Part shown: positions 1-7,085 of the stretch, in pieces
Numbering within the stretch: position 1 is the first letter of the stretch
Layout: each line of letters begins with the position of its first letter
NCBI GenBank assembly: GCA_964472565.1
Contig: CAYYNB010000127.1
Span: 1 to 17,818, forward strand
Reading direction: 5' to 3'
From: DATAMF01 sp964472565
GTDB taxonomy: Bacteria > Chloroflexota > Anaerolineae > Aggregatilineales > Aggregatilineaceae
DNA: 17,818 nucleotides
Notes under the pieces: generated by a model
What the model saw: only the letters and a program-made list of their open reading frames with translations
The model's database searches: none
Told to the model about the DNA's origin: nothing
Made by a program: the position numbers and the translations under genes

Positions 1-69
1 GTTTGACTCCCCTTCCCTAAGGGAAGGGGCAAGGGGGGATGGGGTCAAGAAAATATTGGCGCAGCCTAA
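1..69 (+). repeat. Dispersed hairpin repeat, copy 1 (cut by window edge)
   Basis: The right-hand two thirds of the dispersed element seen seven times in this window. It starts in the shared GTTTGACTCC core, holds a 9-bp stem (CCCCTTCCC at 9-17, loop TAA, GGGAAGGGG at 21-29), the shared AAGGGGGGATGGGGT tract, and the terminal GGCGCAGCCTAA at 58-69. The left terminus lies outside the window. Its last bases run straight into AAGGGGG, which serves as ribosome binding site of the next gene. Confidence 0.85.
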
Positions 70-81
70 GGGGGATAATGT

Positions 82-1224
82 ATGACCATCAAAGATCAAC
101 TTCATTATGCAGCCAAACTTCACCGTGAACACCGCGATAGCGAAGCATTAACCGTGCTGCGGGCGGTTGTCCAGCAGGACCCCAACCAGCCCAGCGCCTG
201 GTGGGCCATTGCCGCCATCAGCCGGGACTGGAACGAGCGTTATTACGCCCTGAACGAAGTGCTGCGCCTGAATCCAACCCATGAAAAAGCGCGCGCCTTG
301 CGTGACAGGCTTTTTCCGCCATCGCTCCCCGTCTCCGATGAAACCCTGCCGCCCTGGATCGCGCCCAGCGAACATGAAACCGAGATGATTCCCGCCTGGA
401 TCGCGCGCGCTGTGCCTGTCACACCGGCACCACCGCCGCCCGCCACCCTGCCGGAATACACGCCGCCATCCTCCCCGCCGACACCGCCCAACGGCAGCCG
501 GATCGCGCCTGCGCCGATGTCGAACAACTTCTATGATGGCCCACCGAATGCGCCCGCTGCCCCTCAATGGAATGTAGGCATACCGCCGGTAGTCGCCGCC
601 CCCTGGAATACACCGAGTCCCGCCCCGTCAGCGCCTGCGATGAGCGCTAATCCGCTCTTTCATGCGGTTCAGCGCCGCGCACGGATTCTGTCGCTGCTTG
701 GCTTCGTCGCCATTGTCATCACCTTTTTCGTGCCTTTTGGCAATGTGGGCTTCTATGTGCCGCTCTACAACGGCTGGGGCAATTACGTCGAGACCGATTA
801 TTTCAGCCGCGATCTGACCATGCTCGAAACCTATGGCGCGATCAGTTACGGCGATAATGTTCCTGTCCGCGCCGAGGGTAGCGCTTGGGGCATGAATTAC
901 TGGCTCTACTATGACCAGTTACAGGAGCGTGGAGCCTATATCGCCGCCGCCCTGTATATCCTGCCCCTGCTACTGACACTGTTCCTGCCGGACCGGGCTT
1001 ACCACCCCTACCGCCGCCTTCAGGCATTGTATGCCCTTATCGAAGGCGCGGGTGTGATCTATCTGATGGTGGATGATGAATTTGATCCGCTGGTGGGTAC
1101 GGTTGTGTTTGCTGTGGCGCTGTTCATGTGGCTGATCGCGGGCCTGCTGCGTGTTCCGCGCGCTGCTCCACCAATCAATGGTCCCTATCTGGAACCTTTT
1201 CCCCCGTCCATGCGTCCCATGTAA
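82..1224 (+). CDS. TPR-like protein with proline-rich linker and four membrane helices
   Basis: Function unknown. Residues 1-75 look like about two tetratricopeptide helical hairpins (small residues at TPR spacing, then LNPTHEKARAL), which usually mediate protein contacts. Residues 80-190 are Pro/Ala-rich and probably disordered. The C-terminal half has four hydrophobic helices at about 201-219, 284-302, 312-330 and 337-356, with a Tyr/Trp/Asp-rich loop of about 65 residues between the first two. The TPR part is therefore probably cytoplasmic. The ATG at 82 has AAGGGGG at 68-74 seven bases upstream, partly supplied by the end of repeat copy 1. The stop lies 33 bases before the next gene, which suggests cotranscription. 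I do not recognise a named family for the whole protein; the TPR call is by pattern only. Confidence 0.8.
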   Translation: MTIKDQLHYAAKLHREHRDSEALTVLRAVVQQDPNQPSAWWAIAAISRDWNERYYALNEVLRLNPTHEKARALRDRLFPPSLPVSDETLPPWIAPSEHETEMIPAWIARAVPVTPAPPPPATLPEYTPPSSPPTPPNGSRIAPAPMSNNFYDGPPNAPAAPQWNVGIPPVVAAPWNTPSPAPSAPAMSANPLFHAVQRRARILSLLGFVAIVITFFVPFGNVGFYVPLYNGWGNYVETDYFSRDLTMLETYGAISYGDNVPVRAEGSAWGMNYWLYYDQLQERGAYIAAALYILPLLLTLFLPDRAYHPYRRLQALYALIEGAGVIYLMVDDEFDPLVGTVVFAVALFMWLIAGLLRVPRAAPPINGPYLEPFPPSMRPM

Positions 1225-1257
1225 AACCGCATGACGATATTTTGAGGAGTCTTGCCC

Positions 1258-2142
1258 ATGAAACGCCTGTTATCAGCGAGCCTGATTCTCCTGCTGCTCA
1301 CATCCTGCTCCAGTAACGATTCCGAGCACACCGCTGCCGACCGAGCCGCACCCCAGTCGCAAGGCATTGTGTCCGAGCAGGAACGCCCTGATTCTTCCGG
1401 TATCCTGACCGTCGCGGATGAAGTCGCGCCGCCCGCCGCACCCGACGAGTCGGCGCCCACCGTCGAACGCATGGTGATCAAAACCGGCGATTTATCGCTC
1501 ATTGTAGACGATCCCCTCACCACCCTCGATCAGATTTCCGTCATTGCGGCGGAATACGGCGGCTACGTGATCAGCAGCCAGATCACCAGCAGTGACCCCG
1601 TGCCGACAGCCAGCATCACCCTGGCGGTCAACGCCGCCCAATTCGAAACCGCCATGAGCGCCCTCCGCCAGCTTGGGACCAAAATTCTCAGCGATTCCTC
1701 GTCCGGGCAGGATGTCACCGCCGAATACGTCGATCTGGAATCCCGCCTGATCAGTCTCGAAGCCACGCGGGACCGCATCATGACTTTTCTCGAACAGGCG
1801 GTGAATGTCACCGAAGCGCTGCAAGTCAACAACGAACTGGCAAACATCGAGCAGCAGATCGAACAAGTCAAAGGTCAGATGAACTATCTGTCCACGCGCA
1901 CCGACTTTTCCACGATCACGGTCCGGCTGCGTGCGCCGAATCCGTCCGCTGATAAAAAATCCGAAGGCTGGTCGGCCAAACAGACGCTTCAAGACGCCTG
2001 GAATGCGCAAAAAAACCTCGTGCAGTTCCTGGCCGAGGCCCTGATCTGGCTCACCATCTACACCGGCCCCTACCTGCTGGTCATCGTCCTGGGCGCGCTC
2101 GGCTACCGCCGCTGGTATCGCGCACACCACCCGAAAGCCTAA
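1258..2142 (+). CDS. DUF4349-type lipoprotein
   Basis: A 294-residue envelope protein. Residues 1-17 form a lipoprotein signal with lipobox LTSC, so Cys17 would be lipidated and the protein tethered to the outer face of the membrane. A low-complexity linker to about residue 68 leads into a DUF4349-like domain (MVIKTGDLSLIVDD, then EYGGYVISSQ). A probable coiled coil at about 148-203 (repeated E, Q and L positions) follows, then a single membrane helix at about 261-283 ending in Arg-rich residues. The function of this family is not established. The ATG at 1258 was chosen because GAGGAG at 1244-1249 sits 8 bases upstream; an in-frame TTG at 1252 is too close to that site. It lies 33 bases after the preceding gene. 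Confidence 0.85.
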   Translation: MKRLLSASLILLLLTSCSSNDSEHTAADRAAPQSQGIVSEQERPDSSGILTVADEVAPPAAPDESAPTVERMVIKTGDLSLIVDDPLTTLDQISVIAAEYGGYVISSQITSSDPVPTASITLAVNAAQFETAMSALRQLGTKILSDSSSGQDVTAEYVDLESRLISLEATRDRIMTFLEQAVNVTEALQVNNELANIEQQIEQVKGQMNYLSTRTDFSTITVRLRAPNPSADKKSEGWSAKQTLQDAWNAQKNLVQFLAEALIWLTIYTGPYLLVIVLGALGYRRWYRAHHPKA

Positions 2143-2215
2143 CTCCCGCTACCCACTCGGTCCGTCGTCTGATAAAATAAACCGCCATTGCACAAATTCA
2201 GAGACGGATCGCTTC

Positions 2216-3640
2216 ATGCCCAAACCATCCTATTATCTGCTCAGCCTCGGCTGCTCTAAAAACACTGTCGATTCCGAATCGATGGCGGCCCTGCTTGAAC
2301 AAGCCGGTCTGCGCGGCACCGATCACGCCCGCCGCGCCGAAGTATTGATCGTCAACACCTGCGGCTTCATCGGCTCCGCCCGCGACGAAAGCATTGCCGC
2401 CCTGCGCGACCTCGCCGCCATCAAAAAGCCGAACCAATACCTGATCGCCGCCGGGTGTCTCTCGCAGCGCTACAGCCAGGAACTCCCCGCGCAGGTGCCC
2501 GGCCTGGATGGGATCATCGGGACGCGGCGCTGGATGGATATTGTCGATCTGGTGCAGCGCCTGCGCACCCGCAAACACCCCGATCCGATCTACCACATCC
2601 CCGGCGACGTGCTGACCGTCGGCGCGGATGAACACGGCGTCAACCGGGTCGCCGTTCAAGGGGCCAGCGCCTATCTGAAAATCGCGGATGGCTGCCGCCG
2701 CCCGTGCGCCTTCTGCGCCATCCCGCTGATCAAAGGCACCGCCGTCAGCCGCCCCATTGATCGCATTTTGACCGAAGCCCGCCTGCTGCGTGACCGGGGC
2801 GTGCAGGAACTGATCCTGATCGCGCAGGACACCACCGATTATGGCCATGATCTCGGCCTCAAGGATGGCCTTGCCGAACTGCTCAACCAACTGGTCGCCG
2901 CCGTGCCGGATGTTCCCTGGATTCGCATCATGTACGCCTACCCCGGCTATGTGACGGATCGCCTGATCGAGACGATGGCAACCCACCCGCAGATCGTGCC
3001 CTACCTCGATATTCCCTTGCAGCACGCGGATCGCCGCACCCTGTTACGCATGCGCCGCCCCGCCAATATCGACTGGGTCCACCAGACTATCGGCAAGATG
3101 CGCGCCGCCATGCCCGATCTTGCCATCCGCACCACCTTTATCGTGGGCTATCCCGGCGAGACGGACGAGGAATTCAATACCCTGGTGGACTTTATCCAGG
3201 CGCTGCGCTTTGACCGCGTGGGGGCCTTCACCTACAGCTTCGAACCCGGCACCCCGTCGGCTGACATCCCCGATCAGGTCGTGGAGGAAGTGAAGCAGCA
3301 GCGCCACGACATCCTGATGAGCACGCAGCAGCCGATCAGCCTCGCGCGGAACCAGTCTTTTGTCGGCCAGACGCTGCCCGTGCTGATCGAGGGGCAGGCC
3401 GAGGCCACCGACGAGGACGGCAGCCCCACCGGGCAGATGATCAGCCTGGGGCGCTCGTACCGGGACGCGCCGGAAATCGATGGCTACGTGCTGGTCGAGG
3501 GGGAACTACCCGCTGGCGAACTTGTCCCGGTGCGCATCACGGGGGCGATGGCCTACGACCTGATCGCCACGCCCGATCTCGTCCCGCAGCAGATCATCCG
3601 TCCCGGCCAGGTCTTCGGCCCCGGCGACCTGAACCGCTGA
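2216..3640 (+). CDS. rimO: Ribosomal protein S12 methylthiotransferase RimO
   Basis: Radical-SAM enzyme that adds a methylthio group to a conserved Asp of ribosomal protein S12 in the cytoplasm. The N-terminal MTTase domain shows the three cluster cysteines C13 (LGCSKNTVDSE), C49 (NTCGFI) and C81 (AAGCLSQRY). The radical-SAM CxxxCxxC is CRRPCAFC (C160, C164, C167). GYPGETDEEF and the DIPLQHA motif are also typical. The C-terminal 65 or so residues fit a TRAM domain. LGCSKNTVDSE and SAYLKIADGC separate RimO from the tRNA enzyme MiaB. The length of 474 residues is slightly above the usual 440-450, owing to an extended tail. The start is ATG 2216; the upstream Shine-Dalgarno is weak. It sits 73 bases after the DUF4349 gene and is followed by a strong terminator. 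Confidence 0.95.
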   Translation: MPKPSYYLLSLGCSKNTVDSESMAALLEQAGLRGTDHARRAEVLIVNTCGFIGSARDESIAALRDLAAIKKPNQYLIAAGCLSQRYSQELPAQVPGLDGIIGTRRWMDIVDLVQRLRTRKHPDPIYHIPGDVLTVGADEHGVNRVAVQGASAYLKIADGCRRPCAFCAIPLIKGTAVSRPIDRILTEARLLRDRGVQELILIAQDTTDYGHDLGLKDGLAELLNQLVAAVPDVPWIRIMYAYPGYVTDRLIETMATHPQIVPYLDIPLQHADRRTLLRMRRPANIDWVHQTIGKMRAAMPDLAIRTTFIVGYPGETDEEFNTLVDFIQALRFDRVGAFTYSFEPGTPSADIPDQVVEEVKQQRHDILMSTQQPISLARNQSFVGQTLPVLIEGQAEATDEDGSPTGQMISLGRSYRDAPEIDGYVLVEGELPAGELVPVRITGAMAYDLIATPDLVPQQIIRPGQVFGPGDLNR

Positions 3641-3661
3641 AGCACTGAACCACACAAGTCC

Positions 3662-3689
3662 AGCGCCCTGAGATGTCAGGGCGCTTTTT
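3662..3689 (+). terminator. Rho-independent terminator after rimO
   Basis: A perfect 10-bp stem, AGCGCCCTGA (3662-3671) and TCAGGGCGCT (3676-3685), with a GATG loop and a T5 run ending at 3689. It lies 22 bases after the rimO stop and would close the forward transcription unit. Confidence 0.92.
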
Positions 3690-3762
3690 GTAGCCCGTCA
3701 GCTAACAGACCGGTTTAACACCAAAGCGGCGAATCGAGATAACAACCTTTTTCTAACGCGCT

Positions 3763-3909
3763 GTAGGTTAGGAAACGGTAAAAGTAGGTTACTTATTTAA
3801 CCTTATGTGGGATAAAAGTAACCTACTTTGGGATAATTTTGGGGCAGATTTAGCCTAAATGCGTCGAAATTAAGGCTAAATCGTGGGGGATTCAGGCTAA
3901 ATTGGCTGC
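3763..3909. repeat. Array of seven short motifs in about 21-bp phase
   Basis: The AT-rich gap between the rimO terminator and the phosphotransferase gene is built from seven units. GTAGGTTA occurs at 3763 and 3784, GGGATAA at 3809 and 3830, and A(G/C)CCTAAAT or AGGCTAAAT cores at 3852, 3873 and 3894. Read as AGGTTA, AGGTTA, GGGATA, GGGATA, AGCCTA, AGGCTA, AGGCTA, the starts 3765, 3786, 3809, 3830, 3852, 3873 and 3894 are spaced 21, 23, 21, 22, 21 and 21 bases. Neighbours are more alike than distant units. This is about two helical turns, so a protein could bind all sites on one face. The role is unknown; operator, iteron-like or transposon-end sites are all possible. Confidence 0.7.
3781..3829. 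repeat. 14-bp perfect inverted repeat within the array
   Basis: AAAGTAGGTTACTT at 3781-3794 and its exact reverse complement AAGTAACCTACTTT at 3816-3829, separated by 21 bases. It could form a hairpin or be a dyad binding site. There is no T-run, so it is not a terminator. Confidence 0.75.
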
Positions 3910-3970
3910 GCGCGCCAGCGGTGTTATTCTGATAGCGTGCTACAGGATTCGCTTAGGGAGTATGTTATCG

Positions 3971-4900
3971 ATGAGCAGCCGACAACGCCCCGTTGTATCA
4001 AAAGAAAATCTCTCGGCCTGGTGTGAAGCTCATTTTGAATCACCGCTGCGCGACATCGTGTTCGAAACGGGTTACTCGTCGGCGGTTTTCGGAATCGTCC
4101 TGGGTGATGACAGGCACGTTGTCGCCAAAATCAGAACATGGCATGAACGGTTGATGGCATGCTGGCACGTACACCGGCATATGTGGGAAGCCAATTTTCC
4201 GTGTCCTGAACCGCTGGGACCACCGAAACGATATGATGCTCTTGCCATCTCCTTCGAACGTTACCTGCCGGGAGGTGCCCCACTCCCCCGCGGTCTGGAG
4301 ACTGCGGAAAAACTCGGACGCGTTCTGGCAGAACTCGTAAAACTGGCCCCGCCTGCCAAAACATTCTCTCAGCTCACGCCAGCATGGAGTTTTCTCAGAT
4401 GGAATGATCCGGGAGACGCATGGCCCCCAGCGACAGATATTGCGGAAGACCTCAATTTACATCACGATCCCCCGTGGATTGAGCAGACAGCCATGCTGGC
4501 GCGTGCCGTGATCCGAGAAAGTAAGCTGCCGCCGGTGATTGGTCACGGGGATTGGTGGTCGGACAACGTCCGCTGGGAAAACGGGCATCTACTGGCTGTC
4601 GATGACTGGGATTCCATCGTCGCCCTACCAGAACCCGCACTAGCAGGCGTCGCCGCCGCTTTGTTCTCGTTTGGACAATCCACCGTTGAAGAAAGCGCTG
4701 TCTTTTTGGATGCTTACATCGCCGCATCGGGCCAAAACTGGAACACCCATGCGCAGCAGATCGCATGGGCGGCAGGGTTATGGGCGCGCCTCTTTGATGC
4801 GCGTAAGGAATCCATACGCGGCGTTTTTGAATTCGCAAACCAGCTTGAAGGCGAAGCAGAAGAACGGCTTCATCGCGCCGGGCGACGGCTTCAGACCTGA
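3971..4900 (+). CDS. Aminoglycoside phosphotransferase-family kinase
   Basis: A 309-residue protein kinase-like small-molecule phosphotransferase (APH fold). Visible features are the N-lobe lysine in VVAKI (K53), the catalytic loop GHGDWWSDN with H192, D194 and N199 (HxDxxxxN), and the metal-binding VDDWDS (D211-D214) in place of DFG. The substrate cannot be told: antibiotic, amino sugar or metabolite kinases share this fold. ATG 3971 is preferred because AGGGAG at 3955-3960 lies 10 bases upstream. ATG 3962 leaves one base, and the frame is open from a TTG at 3902, but that extension reads into the repeat array. Its stop is 3 bases from the convergent thioredoxin gene. The AT-rich upstream gap, ended on the left by a terminator, suggests its own regulation and possibly acquisition by transfer. 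Confidence 0.85.
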   Translation: MSSRQRPVVSKENLSAWCEAHFESPLRDIVFETGYSSAVFGIVLGDDRHVVAKIRTWHERLMACWHVHRHMWEANFPCPEPLGPPKRYDALAISFERYLPGGAPLPRGLETAEKLGRVLAELVKLAPPAKTFSQLTPAWSFLRWNDPGDAWPPATDIAEDLNLHHDPPWIEQTAMLARAVIRESKLPPVIGHGDWWSDNVRWENGHLLAVDDWDSIVALPEPALAGVAAALFSFGQSTVEESAVFLDAYIAASGQNWNTHAQQIAWAAGLWARLFDARKESIRGVFEFANQLEGEAEERLHRAGRRLQT

Positions 4901-4903
4901 ACG

Positions 4904-5539
4904 CTAGCCTTCCAACAGCGGCGTGACAAACTCCTCCAACGTGGCGTAGCTGATACGCCCGGCCCAGGCATACACCACCCGCCCATCGGGACCGATCAAA
5001 AAGGTGCTGGGCAGCACGTCATCCGGCACATAGTGCAAAAACACCGCCGCGCCGCCGTCCACCGCTACCGGGAAGGTGTACCCCTTCGCCTCGACATACG
5101 CTTTTACAAGCGCCAGGTCTTCGTCCACATCCACGCCGATCATCGTGTAGCCATTGTTTTTCTGCGCCAGATAATAGGCGTTCAGTTCGGGCATTTCAGC
5201 TTCACACGGCGGGCACCATGTCGCCCAGAAATTGAGCAGGACATACTGGCCCCGGTAGCTGTTCAGGCTGATATTGCCGCTCAAGCCCGGCAGCGTAAAG
5301 TCCGTCCGGGAGACTTCCAGCGCCAGCGACATATTGGGGCGCACCACCGGGCCATCTTTTTGCACCTGTTGGCTGGTTTCCGTCTGGGGGGCCGCCTGCT
5401 GATCGCGGTCATTCACCGCGCGGATGATCAGAATCACCAGCGCCGCCGTGATCAAAACGACTGCCGCCGCCGCGATCCACAGCGGATTAAGCTTGGTACC
5501 GGGCTGTTTTTTGGAAGTGGGTGGGACGGCAGGACGCAT
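4904..5539 (-). CDS. Membrane-anchored TlpA/ResA-like thioredoxin
   Basis: A 211-residue thiol-disulfide oxidoreductase likely facing outside the membrane. A short Lys-containing N-terminus and an uncleaved helix at about 21-40 anchor it. Residues 70-211 form the redoxin domain with active site WCPPC (C109, C112) in NFWATWCPPCEAEMP, and cis-Pro P177 in LPSTFLIG. ResA/TlpA proteins reduce apocytochrome c cysteines or other extracytoplasmic disulfides; no cytochrome-assembly gene is adjacent, so the partner is unknown. ATG 5539 is favoured over an in-frame TTG at 5545 because GGGAG lies 10 bases before the ATG. That ribosome binding site falls in one arm of an inverted repeat (5550-5631). Confidence 0.9.
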   Translation of the reverse strand: MRPAVPPTSKKQPGTKLNPLWIAAAAVVLITAALVILIIRAVNDRDQQAAPQTETSQQVQKDGPVVRPNMSLALEVSRTDFTLPGLSGNISLNSYRGQYVLLNFWATWCPPCEAEMPELNAYYLAQKNNGYTMIGVDVDEDLALVKAYVEAKGYTFPVAVDGGAAVFLHYVPDDVLPSTFLIGPDGRVVYAWAGRISYATLEEFVTPLLEG

Positions 5540-5549
5540 AATCAATCTT

Positions 5550-5631
5550 CTCCCTCAAGGCGGCCATCAGTCTGTTGGATGCAGGCGGTTTTCGATCCGT
5601 TGCACCCATCTATCATACCGCATTGAGGGAG
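5550..5631. repeat. 82-bp inverted-repeat element over the thioredoxin ribosome binding site
   Basis: CTCCCTCAAGGCGG at 5550-5563 and CCGCATTGAGGGAG at 5618-5631 are inverted copies with 13 of 14 positions matching. The right end directly abuts repeat copy 2 at 5632. In the reverse-strand transcript, the arm near the gene holds the GAGGGAG ribosome binding site and the far arm could pair with it. A possible -10 box (TATGAT, reverse strand, around 5612-5617) lies inside the element. If that promoter is used, the far arm would not be transcribed. Confidence 0.6.
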
Positions 5632-5738
5632 TAAGGCCGATCCAAGAAAATAATCATCCCATTCATCCGGTTTGACTCCCCTTCCCTGAGGGAAGGGGCA
5701 AGGGGGGATGGGGTAAGGCAAATCTTGGCGCAGCCTAA
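5632..5738 (+). repeat. Dispersed hairpin repeat, copy 2 (full length)
   Basis: A 107-bp full copy from TAAGGCCGATCC to GGCGCAGCCTAA, giving imperfect terminal inverted repeats. The core stem is CCCCTTCCC (5678-5686) and GGGAAGGGG (5690-5698) with loop TGA. It shares long identical stretches with copy 6 (ATCCCATTCATCCGG) and copy 5. It lies just downstream of the O-methyltransferase stop codon, between two reverse-strand genes. Confidence 0.88.
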
Positions 5739-5753
5739 CTTCATGCCGCGTCC

Positions 5754-6416
5754 CTAGCGCACCACCGCCACCGCGATTCCGTCGCCCACCGGGATAATCG
5801 TGCTGCTGCGCAGGCGTTCATCCTGGGCGGTTCGTTCGAGATACTGCCGGGTGACGTTGGCTTTGGGGTTGTTTTCCAGCAGAGCACCTTCGCGGAAGGC
5901 ATTATGCGCCGCAATCAGGCCGCCCGAACGCACATGCCCAATGGCCCATTCCAGATAGGCCATGTTGCTTTCTTTGTCCGCGTCGATAAACACCAGATCA
6001 AACGGCGCACTGTGATCCAGCTTGTGCAGGCTGTCGATGGCCTTACCTTCGATCACTTCCACGCGATCCGCCACCTGCGCCAGCTCGAAATTCCGCCGGG
6101 CCACTGCCGCGTGTTTCGGGTCCATTTCCAGCGTGATCAGGTGGCCGTCGGCGGGCAGCGCGCGCGCCATCCAGATACCGCTGTACCCGGCCAGGGTGCC
6201 GATCTCCAAAACGCGCGTCGCCCCAACCGCCGCCACCAGAAATTGCAGCATCTGGCCTTCTTCCGGGCGAATCTGTATCACGGGGAGTCCCGCCGCGTCG
6301 CTGTTACGCTGCGCCTGGATCAGCGCGTCGTCTTCCGGCGCGAATAAATGCCGCGCATACAGCACCAGCTTGCGGTGAACATCCGGCTCAAAAAACAAAA
6401 TCCGTTCATCATCCAT
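5754..6416 (-). CDS. SAM-dependent O-methyltransferase (family 3, CCoAOMT/COMT-like)
   Basis: A 220-residue class I methyltransferase. The SAM motif VLEIGTLAGYSG lies at about 69-80, the ribose-binding acid is E97 (TLEMDP), and FIDADKES at 143-150 holds the first metal/catalytic Asp of the family-3 fold. Family members methylate catechol-like hydroxyls with a divalent metal bound by Asp, Asp and Asn. Here the expected DN pair after GGLIA reads HN (H171, N172), so one metal ligand is changed from Asp to His. The substrate is unknown. The ATG at 6416 is 6 bases from the preceding stop, and a GGAG inside that gene lies about 11 bases before it, so the two are probably translated from one mRNA. 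Confidence 0.88.
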   Translation of the reverse strand: MDDERILFFEPDVHRKLVLYARHLFAPEDDALIQAQRNSDAAGLPVIQIRPEEGQMLQFLVAAVGATRVLEIGTLAGYSGIWMARALPADGHLITLEMDPKHAAVARRNFELAQVADRVEVIEGKAIDSLHKLDHSAPFDLVFIDADKESNMAYLEWAIGHVRSGGLIAAHNAFREGALLENNPKANVTRQYLERTAQDERLRSSTIIPVGDGIAVAVVR

Positions 6417-6422
6417 GTGTTT

Positions 6423-6842
6423 TTAGGCTCCGAAGTCCCACCGGTACGAACTGGAACCGCCCGGCAGCAGCAAAATCCCCACCACGATCAGCACCAGCAC
6501 CGCAACGATCACCACAACCGCGTTGCGGTAGCGGATCGAATCCGCCCGGTTCTGCCAGCGGCGCGGCAGATGCGCGATGCCAACGGCCATAAACATCACC
6601 GCCAGATGCTCAAAACGCTGGCGCGGCCAGTAATCCCAATCGATGCCGCTCCAAACAAAATAAATGAGTCCCAGCAGCATTTGAAGATCGAGGGTTATGC
6701 CGAACAGCGTGGTTAAAGAAGCCGCGCGTTTGTCGTACGGCTTTTTTTGCAGCCAGCGAACCACGAAGTAGATCAGAGTGAGCACCGCGACAAGCAGAAC
6801 CAACCAGCGCACATCGCTGTGGATGCGGTAGACAGTATCCAT
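6423..6842 (-). CDS. Small four-helix membrane protein (cytochrome b-like)
   Basis: A 139-residue hydrophobic protein with helices at about 11-31, 43-64, 78-93 and 108-127. It resembles a family of about 140-residue proteins, often labelled 'cytochrome B', that share an N-terminal HSxxRW (H8-W13), a LQMLLGLIYF second helix and an EHxxxMF...H third helix (H79, H91). The conserved histidines could bind heme, but this is not proven. The ATG at 6842 is preferred because GGAGG lies 6 bases upstream; the longer in-frame ATG at 6863 has no such site. It is the first gene of a two-gene unit with the O-methyltransferase. Confidence 0.8.
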   Translation of the reverse strand: MDTVYRIHSDVRWLVLLVAVLTLIYFVVRWLQKKPYDKRAASLTTLFGITLDLQMLLGLIYFVWSGIDWDYWPRQRFEHLAVMFMAVGIAHLPRRWQNRADSIRYRNAVVVIVAVLVLIVVGILLLPGGSSSYRWDFGA

Positions 6843-6909
6843 TGTTTTCCTCCAGGTAGACATACCACCCAGATTCTACGAGGAATACAGTCTGACCGCC
6901 CACCAGCAC

Positions 6910-7015
6910 TAAGGCTGTTCCACCCCATCCTCTACCCCCTTCCCACCGGTAAGGGGAATTCCCCCACACTTTGAGTCGGCTACTTCGGGGTGATTTATTT
7001 CCTGGATCGGCCTAA
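6910..7015 (-). repeat. Dispersed hairpin repeat, copy 3a (inverted)
   Basis: A 106-bp copy in reverse orientation. It starts TAAGGCTGTTCC and ends GGATCGGCCTAA on the plus strand, with the internal CCCCATCC tract and TTTATTTCCTGG matching the reverse complement of the consensus. The centre has diverged: TTCCCACCGG and AAGGGGAATTCCCCC replace the canonical stem. It overlaps the next copy by three bases (TAA, 7013-7015). Confidence 0.75.
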
Positions 7016-7085
7016 AGCCATCCCAAGCACATCCGGTTTGACTCCCCTTCGCTGAGGGAAGGGGTAATATTTGGCACAGCACTAA
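7013..7085 (+). repeat. Dispersed hairpin repeat, copy 3b (internally deleted)
   Basis: A shortened forward copy of 73 bp beginning TAAAGCCATCCCAAG. It keeps ACATCCGGTTTGACTCC and the stem CCCCTTCGC/GAGGGAAGGGG, loses the GGGGGGATGGGGT tract, and ends TTGGCACAGCACTAA. Its final CTA (7082-7084) is the reverse-strand stop codon of the zinc protein. Confidence 0.75.

Noticed and set aside
1492..2130. Long reverse-strand open frame opposite the DUF4349 gene
   Set aside because: It is a shadow of a GC-rich gene: no ribosome binding site, no recognisable domain, and the forward gene has a clear lipobox and coiled coil.
2198..3025. Long reverse-strand open frame opposite rimO
   Set aside because: The forward strand has every RimO motif in order; the reverse frame has no domain and is Gly/Ala/Asp-rich as expected from antisense of GC-rich coding DNA.
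3763..3909. CRISPR array
   Set aside because: The repeated motifs are 6-9 bases, vary between units and leave no constant repeat with spacers. No cas gene is present.
3902..3970. N-terminal extension of the phosphotransferase from TTG 3902
   Set aside because: No ribosome binding site precedes it, and it would translate the end of the repeat array. ATG 3971 has AGGGAG at good spacing.
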